From assembly GCA_904502235.1 (NCBI GenBank), contig CAJGDP010000023.1, forward strand, positions 1 through 26,673: a DNA stretch of 26,673 bases, in the 5' to 3' direction. Of this stretch, positions 1-7,638 are shown piece by piece; the first letter of the stretch is position 1, and each line of letters opens with the position of its first letter. Under the pieces are notes generated by a model. That model saw only the letters and a list, made by a program, of their open reading frames with translations. It was not told the origin of the DNA and did not search any database. Made by a program: the position numbers and the translations under genes. This DNA is from an uncultured Bacteroidaceae bacterium. Lineage in GTDB: Bacteria > Bacteroidota > Bacteroidia > Bacteroidales > Bacteroidaceae.

Positions 1-76
1 CAACCTTCTCCTTGCTAGCGTTGCCACATGCTGTCAAAGCAAGAGCCATAACTGCTACATAGAAAAATTTCTTCAT
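1..76 (-). CDS. N-terminus of a lipoprotein (partial, runs off the left edge)
   Basis: Only the first 25 codons lie in the window. They read MKKFFYVAVMALALTAC and then GNASKEKV. This is a short basic start, a hydrophobic stretch and a perfect lipobox L-T-A-C with Cys17, so the product should be exported and lipid-anchored. The residues after the cysteine are too few to name a family. A Bacteroidota -7 element (TATCTTTG on this strand) lies about 75 bp upstream, so the gene probably has its own promoter and is separate from the beta-galactosidase gene behind it. The start ATG is the only reasonable one because the signal peptide begins exactly there. The lipoprotein call is strong; function is unknown. 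Confidence 0.8.
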   Translation of the reverse strand, partial: MKKFFYVAVMALALTACGNASKEKV

Positions 77-151
77 AACAATATTATAAGTTTAAAATAT
101 CACCTACTCCCTTTATAGCGTTTCGGCAACCTCTTTATTTCTAATTTTTTG

Positions 152-159
152 CAAAGATA
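152..159 (-). promoter_or_regulatory. -7 promoter element for the partial lipoprotein gene
   Basis: The minus strand reads TATCTTTG, an exact match to the Bacteroidota -7 consensus TAnnTTTG, followed by C. It would give a 5' leader of about 65-70 nt before the ATG at 76. No clean TTTG -33 element is present at the usual 19-21 bp spacing; the region upstream is A/T homopolymer tracts. The rest of 77-233 holds nothing else I can name, and I see no GC-rich terminator for the gene that ends at 234. Confidence 0.5.
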
Positions 160-233
160 CTACTTAATATTTAATTTTAACCTTTTTTGAAACTTTTTTT
201 TGCAAAAAATCAATCATTTAGCCAAAAATCGGA

Positions 234-3200
234 CTAAAGAACCACTTTATAGACATTCTGTTTCTCGCCGTTTTTCACAAGCACCACATACGAGCCGTGT
301 GGCTGACCGGCAACAGGCAAGCAGGCTCTGCCTTCGACAGCAACAGCCGATGAAACAAGAACACCGCCCATGTTATATACGGAAACTGTTGCCCCAAGTT
401 CCAAACCACCTTCGCAAACCAGCACGCCATCAACAACATCAAAGCGAAGCAGATCCCTTACCACATTCTCTATTCCGCTCTCTATACCAGTCACAGGAGT
501 AAAGAGCAATGAGCAACTGTATTCTGCACCCTGTGGGATAAGATACTTGTCCAAGGTAACCACATTGCCGCAACTACCGTTACCTATACCCTTTTGAGCG
601 CAATCGAAATGAGCATATACATTACCCTTCTGCAATTCCCATGTATGGTTGGCATTTTTCAGCTGAACATCGCTGTAATGCAACAACGAGAATGCAACAT
701 CACCACGTGTCTGAACCTTGACACCGTAGCCCTCTTCTGCATCAAAGAGCAACAAGTCGCGCAACCCCTCACGGTTACCCATACTCTGTGGCTTTGGATA
801 AGGCTCAAACATATCGCTTACGGTTGTATAATAACGTCCGAGCATTGAACCACCTCTACGATCGACATAGTTCTCATAAGGACCGTATGCATAATACTCG
901 ACCTGTTCAAAGTTCTCAGGGAACACCAACAACATTCCCATACGACGAGCATCCTTGGGCACTACGCTATAAGAAGCATCCACAAGCATTGAACCGTCTG
1001 CTGTTATTGTATATTTGAACACATATTTACAGTACCAACCAGTAGCATTGATGACAACATCAACAGTTTTCTTATCCTCACTCAAAGTAAATGTCGCTGA
1101 TTTAGAAGTAATGCCATTCTTCTCATTATATGAATTCAAAGATTCTGTCGGTTTATCATTCTCCACCCAACGGTAGTTGTCATATTCAGGACCATCCACA
1201 ACAATAGACTTGCCGTTAACAACCCAAGACTTCATTGTGCCATTAGTAGCAAACTGCATCTCCATCTTTGAACTTTTTACAGTATAACCATTCGAAGTTT
1301 TCTCAAGTGTCAAAGTTTCACCTACATTTACAACAAGTGCTGCACCATCGCGTTCAACAAGAGTGTATTGTTCTGTTGCAATAGCATAATCGGCATTTAC
1401 CCAACTCTGCTCACCCTTATAGCACAACTCTACATTAAGCATCATTTCCTTGTTATCGACTGCAGATGTTGTATAAGGCACATTTACCTCAACAGTTTCA
1501 CCCGGCTTTGCCGAAGGCATATTAACCTTGCCGGTTTCCACAACCTCACCGTCAATAAGAACCGAATATTGCAGATAGAATTTATCGAGAGAGATAAAGT
1601 CGTAATCGTTCTTGATAGAAACCTTACGCGCTACAGCATCGTATGAAAGGAATTTTGCATACTGATATACATACTTCACGTTAGTAAGTTCAGGACTCCA
1701 TGCTCTGTCGGCAGTAACAAGACCATTGTTGACAAAGTTACCCTGATGAGGACCAGGATAATCGGAACCGGTACGATATTTATTCATACCGTCAACCTCA
1801 AAATTACCATTTTTAATATCCTCCGAATCATATATCGACTGGTCTGCCCAGTCCCATATACAACCGCCGATTCCGTATTTGCTGCTTTCCATCAAATCCC
1901 AATACTCTTTAAGGTTACCCACAGCATTACCCATAGCATGAGCATACTCACACATGAAATAAGGCTGACCATTAGAATTTGTATAGTATGGATAACTTGT
2001 ATCTGCTTTTCCGTTGGCATGCTGATCAAGATCGCTCAAGGTTGGATACATTTCGGAATAGATATCGCTATGCGCAGTTCCTGCACGAGATGCACCTTCG
2101 TAATGGATTGGGCGTGGATCGAGAGCGCGCACTGCGGCATAGGTATGCTTAAAGTTCTTTCCACCACTACTCTCATTACCAAGCGACCAGAATATTATAG
2201 ACGGGAAGTTGCGGTCGCGATAAACCATACGTACAGTGCGGTCTACAAACTGCGGTTTCCAACTATCCTGATTGGTGACACCACCATTCTCACCACCCAT
2301 TTCCCAGCTATAATGACACTCAACATCAGCCTCATCCATACAATAGAGACCATAATAGTCGAACATTGCATTCATCTTTGCCTGACGAGGATAGTGGCTT
2401 GTGCGGACTGTATTCATATTAGCCTGCTTCATCATCTTGACATCGTTGAGCATTGTGGCAACATCTACTGAACGACCTGTAACAGGATGTGTATCCTGTA
2501 GGTTGGCACCCTTGAACATAATCTTTTCGCCATTGATATATACAAGACCATTCTTTATTTCAATATGACGGAAACCGTATTTGGTAGAGAATACATGTTC
2601 TTCATTGCCGGCAGCATCTTTTTGAGCTACAACAACAGTGTAGAGATTGGGGGTTTCCGCTGTCCAAGCCTGCAAATCGGTAAGATTTTCAAATGCGACA
2701 TTCTTTACAACAGATTTCGCACCAAGGGCGAAATCAACAGCAATTTCTTTAGCTGCCACAGTTGCTCCGTTAGGCGCAATAAGTGATACTTCAACCTTTT
2801 TGCTTACAGCATCACCACCACGGTTATCCATTGAGAGTTCCACATTCATGCTACCGCTTGTATAACCTGCAGCAAGTTCCGATGTTATATAATGGTCGCG
2901 GACAAAAGTCTTTGGAGTAGCAAAAAGATATACATCACGATGAATACCGCTCATGTGCCACATATCCTGACCTTCGAGATACGAAGCATCGCTCCAACGT
3001 ATAACCTGAACACATACATTATTGTTTGTAGCACGCAAGTACTTTGTAACGTCGAACTCTGCATCATTATTACCGCTCTGGGTATATCCTACATAATTAC
3101 CGTTCACCCAAACGAATGCTGCACCATAGATTCCATCAAAGTGCAGGAATACATTCTTGCCGTCCCAACCGGTAGGAATATCGAAATTACGACGATAAGA

Positions 3201-4535
3201 GGCTACAGAATTGATAAGACCATCCTTCATCTCAATCATTGGAGGATTGTTGTTGAACGGATAGTTCACGTTTATATATAAAGGATCGCCATAACCGTTC
3301 ATCTCAAGGCATGAAGGAACCTGAATTTCATCCCATTTTGAAACATCCACATCATCACCCCAGAAATCACTCTTACCGGGACGTTCCTTGACACTCTCCA
3401 TCCAGTTGAGCTTCCATGTTCCGTTCAACGACATATAATTTGCCTTTTCCGGCTCCAACCATGGCAACTCATAACGTGCATCGGCTTTCATATCAGCAGA
3501 CGAAGAATATGGCATATAAGCAGCATGACCATTCTCCTTGTTTTCACCAAAGAATGTTTCATCCTCCCATACATTAGGCATAGGAATATCATCGGGAGTA
3601 ACCTGTTCAAGAACATACAACGAACCGCCCTCATATCCCTGAACAAGACTCAAATTATTACCATTTGCCTTAAGTCCATACCAGGTGTTGTTCTGCTTTG
3701 CATTTATGCGATACACTCCCTTTTCGCCGGCTATCGGAATAAACTGCAACTGCTGGTTTGCGTTACTGTATGAAGGGTCCCACAAGAGCGGATATTGTAC
3801 ACCACCAAGTGCCACATCAATAGCTTTACTGAAATAAGGGCCATACAATTGGCAATACTCAACACCCTGAGCATTACGACGCAACTGCCAAATAAAATTC
3901 TCCTTGCTTGATTCATCGTAATTGTCGATATAGACACGGCCATTATTCGCATTATTACCACGGGTATTCAGCGCATATCCCGTATTTTTCTCGCGGATAA
4001 TGAAATAGCGATCGATAACCGGCAGGTAGTTTACCTTTTCGTTCTCTATATATTGCAAACGGAAATGGGTAGATTCGCCACTTGCATTCGATACCATAGA
4101 AAGCGAACCATTATCTTGTACCTGCAACACCTTCGAACGATCGGTTTTGCATAGTAGCTGGATTATGCCGTCTGTTTCACTCACAATATTGACATAAAAT
4201 GCCTGATTGTCGGTACAAGTACCTTCCCATTGCAACAATCTGCCGGGATTGCTTGTCATATCGGCAGCCTGACCATAATTTATGTTATAAAGAGCATATA
4301 TAGGCTCTTTATTGGACAAAGAGACAAAACACCACTCCTGTCCTTTGGAAGAAGTATTTACATCAGCCACTGACAAATAGGTGTTGTGAGCAGCATTATC
4401 ACCATTTGTAACGGCCTTGCCTTTAGCAACATTAACAAGACGATAAACGTTGCCGTCTGCAGGCAACACCACCTGCGCCGATGCCGCCATACACGAAAGG
4501 GCAAGCATCAATACCGAAAATAATCTGTTTTTCAT
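234..4535 (-). CDS. Secreted GH2 beta-galactosidase with N-terminal ricin-like repeats and C-terminal sorting-like domain
   Basis: Glycoside hydrolase family 2, LacZ type, predicted to release terminal beta-galactose from glycans outside the cytoplasm. Residues 1-20 form a signal peptide ending ASA before Gln21. Residues about 22-310 carry two beta-trefoil-like (ricin-B) stretches (YRLVNVAKGKAVT; YFIIREKNTGYALNTRG), likely glycan binding. The catalytic part runs from about 321. The acid/base is Glu788 in FWSLGNESSGG and the nucleophile Glu863 in MCEYAHAMGN; their 75-residue spacing matches E. coli LacZ (461/537). GPYENYVDRR near 1217 belongs to the LacZ-type C-terminal beta domain. The last 85 residues (VSVYNMGGVLV, then GSYVVLVKNG and KVVL) resemble a type A T9SS C-terminal domain. 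At 1433 aa it is much longer than LacZ (about 1020) because of the added ends. It is monocistronic, with its own promoter and no polysaccharide-utilisation partners in view. The GH2 call is certain; exact substrate is inferred. Confidence 0.95.
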   Translation of the reverse strand: MKNRLFSVLMLALSCMAASAQVVLPADGNVYRLVNVAKGKAVTNGDNAAHNTYLSVADVNTSSKGQEWCFVSLSNKEPIYALYNINYGQAADMTSNPGRLLQWEGTCTDNQAFYVNIVSETDGIIQLLCKTDRSKVLQVQDNGSLSMVSNASGESTHFRLQYIENEKVNYLPVIDRYFIIREKNTGYALNTRGNNANNGRVYIDNYDESSKENFIWQLRRNAQGVEYCQLYGPYFSKAIDVALGGVQYPLLWDPSYSNANQQLQFIPIAGEKGVYRINAKQNNTWYGLKANGNNLSLVQGYEGGSLYVLEQVTPDDIPMPNVWEDETFFGENKENGHAAYMPYSSSADMKADARYELPWLEPEKANYMSLNGTWKLNWMESVKERPGKSDFWGDDVDVSKWDEIQVPSCLEMNGYGDPLYINVNYPFNNNPPMIEMKDGLINSVASYRRNFDIPTGWDGKNVFLHFDGIYGAAFVWVNGNYVGYTQSGNNDAEFDVTKYLRATNNNVCVQVIRWSDASYLEGQDMWHMSGIHRDVYLFATPKTFVRDHYITSELAAGYTSGSMNVELSMDNRGGDAVSKKVEVSLIAPNGATVAAKEIAVDFALGAKSVVKNVAFENLTDLQAWTAETPNLYTVVVAQKDAAGNEEHVFSTKYGFRHIEIKNGLVYINGEKIMFKGANLQDTHPVTGRSVDVATMLNDVKMMKQANMNTVRTSHYPRQAKMNAMFDYYGLYCMDEADVECHYSWEMGGENGGVTNQDSWKPQFVDRTVRMVYRDRNFPSIIFWSLGNESSGGKNFKHTYAAVRALDPRPIHYEGASRAGTAHSDIYSEMYPTLSDLDQHANGKADTSYPYYTNSNGQPYFMCEYAHAMGNAVGNLKEYWDLMESSKYGIGGCIWDWADQSIYDSEDIKNGNFEVDGMNKYRTGSDYPGPHQGNFVNNGLVTADRAWSPELTNVKYVYQYAKFLSYDAVARKVSIKNDYDFISLDKFYLQYSVLIDGEVVETGKVNMPSAKPGETVEVNVPYTTSAVDNKEMMLNVELCYKGEQSWVNADYAIATEQYTLVERDGAALVVNVGETLTLEKTSNGYTVKSSKMEMQFATNGTMKSWVVNGKSIVVDGPEYDNYRWVENDKPTESLNSYNEKNGITSKSATFTLSEDKKTVDVVINATGWYCKYVFKYTITADGSMLVDASYSVVPKDARRMGMLLVFPENFEQVEYYAYGPYENYVDRRGGSMLGRYYTTVSDMFEPYPKPQSMGNREGLRDLLLFDAEEGYGVKVQTRGDVAFSLLHYSDVQLKNANHTWELQKGNVYAHFDCAQKGIGNGSCGNVVTLDKYLIPQGAEYSCSLLFTPVTGIESGIENVVRDLLRFDVVDGVLVCEGGLELGATVSVYNMGGVLVSSAVAVEGRACLPVAGQPHGSYVVLVKNGEKQNVYKVVL

Positions 4536-4569
4536 ATCTATTAGTTATTTAGTCAAAAAGATTCAGGTT

Positions 4570-4601
4570 CAAAAATAGGTATTTTAAACCAAACTTCCAA
4601 A
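4570..4601 (-). promoter_or_regulatory. Promoter of the beta-galactosidase gene
   Basis: On the minus strand a TTTG -33 element (4598-4601) is followed after 20 bp by TATTTTTG (4570-4577), matching TTTG-N19-21-TAnnTTTG. Transcription should start near 4563, leaving a leader of about 28 nt before the ATG at 4535. It lies just downstream of the secG terminator, so the beta-galactosidase is a separate unit. Confidence 0.65.
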
Positions 4602-4619
4602 TATGCCTTTACACAAAGT

Positions 4620-4649
4620 CAAAAAGGCTGCGCCAATTGGCACAGCCTT
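4620..4649 (-). terminator. Intrinsic terminator of the secG operon
   Basis: In minus-strand RNA, AAGGCUGUGCC pairs with GGCGCAGCCUU: an 11-bp stem with one G-U wobble and an AAUU loop, running directly into a U tract (A run 4621-4625 on the plus strand). On the plus strand the wobble becomes an A-C mismatch and there is no T tract, so it works in the minus direction. It lies about 25 bp past the secG stop. Confidence 0.85.
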
Positions 4650-4671
4650 ATAATATTTCATAAAAAAGTAA

Positions 4672-4986
4672 TTATTCTGCAACAGGAGCATCAACCGGAG
4701 CAACTGGCATTGCCTCCTCGGCATACTCTTCAACCTGCTCTGTCTGAGGAACAAAAGTTGTCTTGTTTGTAAGAGAATATGCAGCAAGAATACTTATAAC
4801 AACCATAAGGATTGCAAGAGTCCATGTTGCCTTTTCCAAGAAATCTGTAGTTTTTCTGACACCCATAATCTGATTAGATGAGGCGAAACCGGCAGCCAAG
4901 CCACCACCTTTTGAGTTCTGGATAAGAACAATCAAACACATGAGTACTGATACTAAAACGATGAGTGAAACACAAAGCAAATACAT
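4672..4986 (-). CDS. secG: Preprotein translocase subunit SecG
   Basis: SecG is the small auxiliary subunit of the SecYEG inner-membrane channel and supports SecA-driven export. The 104-aa product has two membrane helices (about 3-22 and 54-71) around a cytoplasmic loop with the family signature: LIQNSKGGGLAAGF (21-34), then MGVRKTTDFLEKATW (41-55). The tail after residue 75 is acidic and rich in Pro/Val/Ala, common in Bacteroidota SecG and probably disordered. The ATG sits 1 nt beyond the stop of the upstream TPR-like gene, so the two are almost certainly cotranscribed and probably translationally coupled. It is the last gene of the unit, with a strong terminator behind it. Identity is firm. 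Confidence 0.95.
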   Translation of the reverse strand: MYLLCVSLIVLVSVLMCLIVLIQNSKGGGLAAGFASSNQIMGVRKTTDFLEKATWTLAILMVVISILAAYSLTNKTTFVPQTEQVEEYAEEAMPVAPVDAPVAE

Positions 4987-4987
4987 A

Positions 4988-5701
4988 TTATTTTCTTTTT
5001 GTATATTTTATTATTTTTTCTAAAAATCTTATTTGGTCTGCAAAGTAACGATTTTTATTCGGATATTCCAAACATAATCGCTTAATAATTTCAAGAGCCT
5101 TCTCATATTTACCCTGTTTTACATAAATATTGGCAAGGGTTTCGGTAAAGAAGGAGTTTTCAGAGACGGTTTCTTCCACAACCTCTGCTGCACCCGGATG
5201 GGTCTCTTCCACCACAGTACCAAGCTCCAGAGTAATACGCTCGTTACCGTTTGCAAGAAACTCATCTATGATATCCTGACCACGCAAAGCAGGAATATCA
5301 TTATCCACAGCATCGTTACCCTTCAGATATGTGGAGACATAATCCACCGCAGCGGCACCTTCGGCCTCGAGAGAAAGTTTCTCCGCAGGCAACGTTTCAA
5401 GAAATGCATCAATCAACGACAAGGTCCTGTCAACCGTTACGTCATTTGGCAAAGCCTCCTCTGCAACACCTTCGTCATATCCTGATATAAGATTGAAAAG
5501 CGGCAAGCGGTTCTTCAGATACAATGCCGCCGTACGCAATTCTTTGCCGAACTCCATATCGTGCAAAAGATACAGATTCTTCAGCATCAGAAGACGCGCT
5601 ACATCAAAATAGGGATACTTGCGCACAATCATGCGCAGTTCGTAGAGTGTATCCCTGTTCAGACGTTCGGGATGAGATATGTAACAGGCAAGATTCTCCA
5701 T
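4988..5701 (-). CDS. TPR-like protein of the lptE-secG operon, function unknown
   Basis: A 237-aa cytoplasmic protein without signal peptide or membrane segments. I place the start at the ATG giving MENLACYISHPERL; the frame also extends four codons to a TTG, but that would overlap the lptE stop, while the ATG lies 5 nt after it. The first 85 residues are helical (LYELRMIVRKYPYFDVARLL, then LLHDMEFGKELRTAALY) and typical of a conserved Bacteroidales family. The middle is acidic. The last 55 residues contain a TPR-like pair, ETLANIYVKQGKYEKALEII and a following helix, and end in a basic KYTKRK tail. Its fixed place between lptE and secG suggests a link to envelope biogenesis, but that is inference from position only. 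Confidence 0.8.
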   Translation of the reverse strand: MENLACYISHPERLNRDTLYELRMIVRKYPYFDVARLLMLKNLYLLHDMEFGKELRTAALYLKNRLPLFNLISGYDEGVAEEALPNDVTVDRTLSLIDAFLETLPAEKLSLEAEGAAAVDYVSTYLKGNDAVDNDIPALRGQDIIDEFLANGNERITLELGTVVEETHPGAAEVVEETVSENSFFTETLANIYVKQGKYEKALEIIKRLCLEYPNKNRYFADQIRFLEKIIKYTKRK

Positions 5702-5706
5702 ACATT

Positions 5707-6234
5707 TTACCAATTTGCAACAGCGGCATTGAATATTGCATCAACAATCTCCTTTATCATCTGTGTTACAAGATCCTCCTGCACAGAATCGAGCGACTGT
5801 GTGGCATCAAAATCGCGAGTTGCGCTGAAATTTCGTTCAAAATCCTCGTCGTGGTTGGTATTGTTGGTAAAACGCACATTCACGGTCAGTTTCAGCTGAA
5901 CCAAAGACGAGTATCCCGTAGACGAAATCGACTTGTTGAACTGATCATAGGCAACAATCTCGCCATCGAGATGCAAATCGCCGTTCCGGGCAACCTGCTG
6001 CAACTTGGTCTGCTGCACAAACACATCGTTCAAAGCCTCGTTGAACATTGTTGCCATTGGTGCCCACTGATAAGGCGCACGATTCTGGAACTGCGCCATA
6101 GAAATTGTCTTCACCTTTGTATAATCTATTGAAGCACCGGTAAACTTATAGCTTACAGTACATGAAACTGCCACAAACAACAGCAACAGGGTTGATACAC
6201 CCCACGCAAAACCGGCTCTTTTATTCAATGCCAT
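5707..6234 (-). CDS. lptE: LPS-assembly lipoprotein LptE
   Basis: LptE is the outer-membrane lipoprotein that plugs the LptD barrel during the last step of lipopolysaccharide transport. The 175-aa product starts with a lipoprotein-type signal (hydrophobic stretch TLLLLFVAVSC, Cys25) followed by TVSYKFTGASIDY, the usual mature start in Bacteroidota LptE. The remainder (SMAQFQNRAP, then LNDVFVQQTKLQQVARNGDL, EIVAYD) matches the LptE fold family. Residue -3 of the lipobox is Ala rather than Leu, a small departure. The ATG lies inside the end of the sigma-54 activator gene (14-nt overlap), so expression is coupled to that regulator. No lptD is in the window. Confidence 0.9.
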   Translation of the reverse strand: MALNKRAGFAWGVSTLLLLFVAVSCTVSYKFTGASIDYTKVKTISMAQFQNRAPYQWAPMATMFNEALNDVFVQQTKLQQVARNGDLHLDGEIVAYDQFNKSISSTGYSSLVQLKLTVNVRFTNNTNHDEDFERNFSATRDFDATQSLDSVQEDLVTQMIKEIVDAIFNAAVANW

Positions 6235-7462
6235 ACTCCTTAATTTTTCTATACAATGTACGTTCCGATATATTCAACTCTCGGGCTGCATTCCTGCGCT
6301 TTCCCTTATTACGTTCAAGCGCGAGCAGTATTGCCTTTTTCTCCATATCATCGAGAGACATTGCCTCTTCGACATACTCTTCCACCACACTTACCGACGG
6401 TTCAAAACGATCCTGAGTCACCGGTATCTGATATGGTTGCTGCATCTGATGCTGTACCACAGGCAACTCCTGGGCATCGGAATACTGGTTCCCGGAATAA
6501 TAAGAGATATGCGAATCCTGCTCCTGACGCGCCACACGCAGGCTTTCCAACTGTTTCTTCAGTTCCGTTATATCGCGACGCATGTCGAACAGCACGCTAT
6601 ACAGAATCTCCCTCTCGCTCTCGAACGACTTCTTTTCAGCCTGCCCTGCAAACATAGGAAGATTATTCTTCTGTTCCTTTGGCAGATAATGCGCCATAAC
6701 TTCACCGGCAACATCGCGGTTAAGTTCAAGAATAGACACCTGCTCGGCAATATTCTTAAGCTGTCTGATATTTCCCGGCCACGAATAGCCCATTATAGCA
6801 CTCTTCGCATTGGCATCCAACTGCACCTTGGGTACCTTGTATTTTGCGGCAAAATCCATACAGAACTTCATGAACAGTAGCACCACATCTTCACCTCGCT
6901 TACGCAATGGAGGGACAGTAATGGGAACTGTATTCAAACGATAATACAGATCCTCGCGGAAACGTCCTTCCGCAATAGCCTCTATGAGATTCACATTGGT
7001 TGCACACACTATACGCACATCGGTCTTTTCCACATCAGAAGAGCCTACACGCAGATATTCACCATTCTCTAGCACGCGCAGCAGACGCGCCTGTGTCGAC
7101 ATGGGAAGCTCTGCCACCTCATCGAGAAAAATGGTTCCGCCATCAGCCTCGCTGAAATATCCCTTGCGCTCATTCACTGCACCCGTAAAAGCACCCTTGA
7201 CATGACCGAAAAGTTCAGAATCGATAGTACCTTCGGGAATTGCGCCACAGTTCACAGCGATATATTTACCGTGTTTACGTATGCTGTTTGAATGTATTAT
7301 CTTTGGAAAGAACTCCTTTCCCACACCGCTTTCACCGGTTACGAGGACCGTCAAATCGGTATGAGCCACCTGAATGGCAGTATCTATAGCCCTCAACAAT
7401 GCAGGGTCGTTTCCTATTATTCCGAATTGCTGTTTAACAGCCTGTATCTCTTTCAAATCCAT
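6221..7462 (-). CDS. Sigma-54-dependent transcriptional activator (AAA+ and Fis-type HTH, no receiver domain)
   Basis: Bacterial enhancer-binding protein that uses ATP hydrolysis to open sigma-54 promoters. The 413-aa protein begins almost directly with the AAA+ domain: Walker A GESGVGKE (43-50), the sigma-54 contact loop GAFTGA (90-95, intact), Walker B GGTIFLDE (108-115), FREDLYYRLN (168-177) and WPGNIRQL (228-235). Residues about 275-330 look like a coiled coil, and a variable Gln-rich linker follows. The last 31 residues are a Fis-type helix-turn-helix (GKRRNAARELNISERTLYRK). It has no receiver, PAS or GAF domain, so any signal input must be through partners or levels. It is first in an operon with lptE, the TPR-like gene and secG. 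Intact key motifs indicate a working activator; its targets cannot be read here. Confidence 0.93.
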   Translation of the reverse strand: MDLKEIQAVKQQFGIIGNDPALLRAIDTAIQVAHTDLTVLVTGESGVGKEFFPKIIHSNSIRKHGKYIAVNCGAIPEGTIDSELFGHVKGAFTGAVNERKGYFSEADGGTIFLDEVAELPMSTQARLLRVLENGEYLRVGSSDVEKTDVRIVCATNVNLIEAIAEGRFREDLYYRLNTVPITVPPLRKRGEDVVLLFMKFCMDFAAKYKVPKVQLDANAKSAIMGYSWPGNIRQLKNIAEQVSILELNRDVAGEVMAHYLPKEQKNNLPMFAGQAEKKSFESEREILYSVLFDMRRDITELKKQLESLRVARQEQDSHISYYSGNQYSDAQELPVVQHQMQQPYQIPVTQDRFEPSVSVVEEYVEEAMSLDDMEKKAILLALERNKGKRRNAARELNISERTLYRKIKEYGIE

Positions 7463-7482
7463 CTCCTCATTTATTTTGCTGA

Positions 7483-7490
7483 CAAAATTA
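7483..7490 (-). promoter_or_regulatory. Candidate -7 element for the sigma-54 activator operon
   Basis: The minus strand reads TAATTTTG, fitting TAnnTTTG, about 20 bp upstream of the ATG at 7462. No TTTG is found at the normal -33 distance, so this is a weak or partial match. The rest of 7463-7575 shows no other signal. Confidence 0.3.
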
Positions 7491-7575
7491 CATATAAAGA
7501 CAAGAAAACAGGAATTTTTGGCACACTATTTTTAGCAACGGTTCAAATTTCTTATAAAGGTTATATCAAAACCGC

Positions 7576-7616
7576 AAAAAAAATTGTTCCGCACCAATAG
7601 GCACGAAACAATTTTT
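7576..7616 (-). terminator. Intrinsic terminator of the SLC13 permease gene
   Basis: Minus-strand RNA folds into a continuous 17-bp stem (AAAAAUUGUUUCGUGCC with its partner, three G-U wobbles) around a UAUU loop, followed by an eight-U run. On the plus strand the wobbles become mismatches, which fixes the direction. It starts about 22 bp beyond the permease stop codon. Its inner part resembles the secG terminator. Confidence 0.85.
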
Positions 7617-7638
7617 AAACAGTCTGTTACTTCAATCC

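Noticed and set aside
1746..2471. 241-codon open frame antisense to the beta-galactosidase gene
   Set aside because: It covers the catalytic region of the GH2 gene, shows an Ile/Thr/His-rich composition typical of antisense frames, and has no recognisable motif or promoter.
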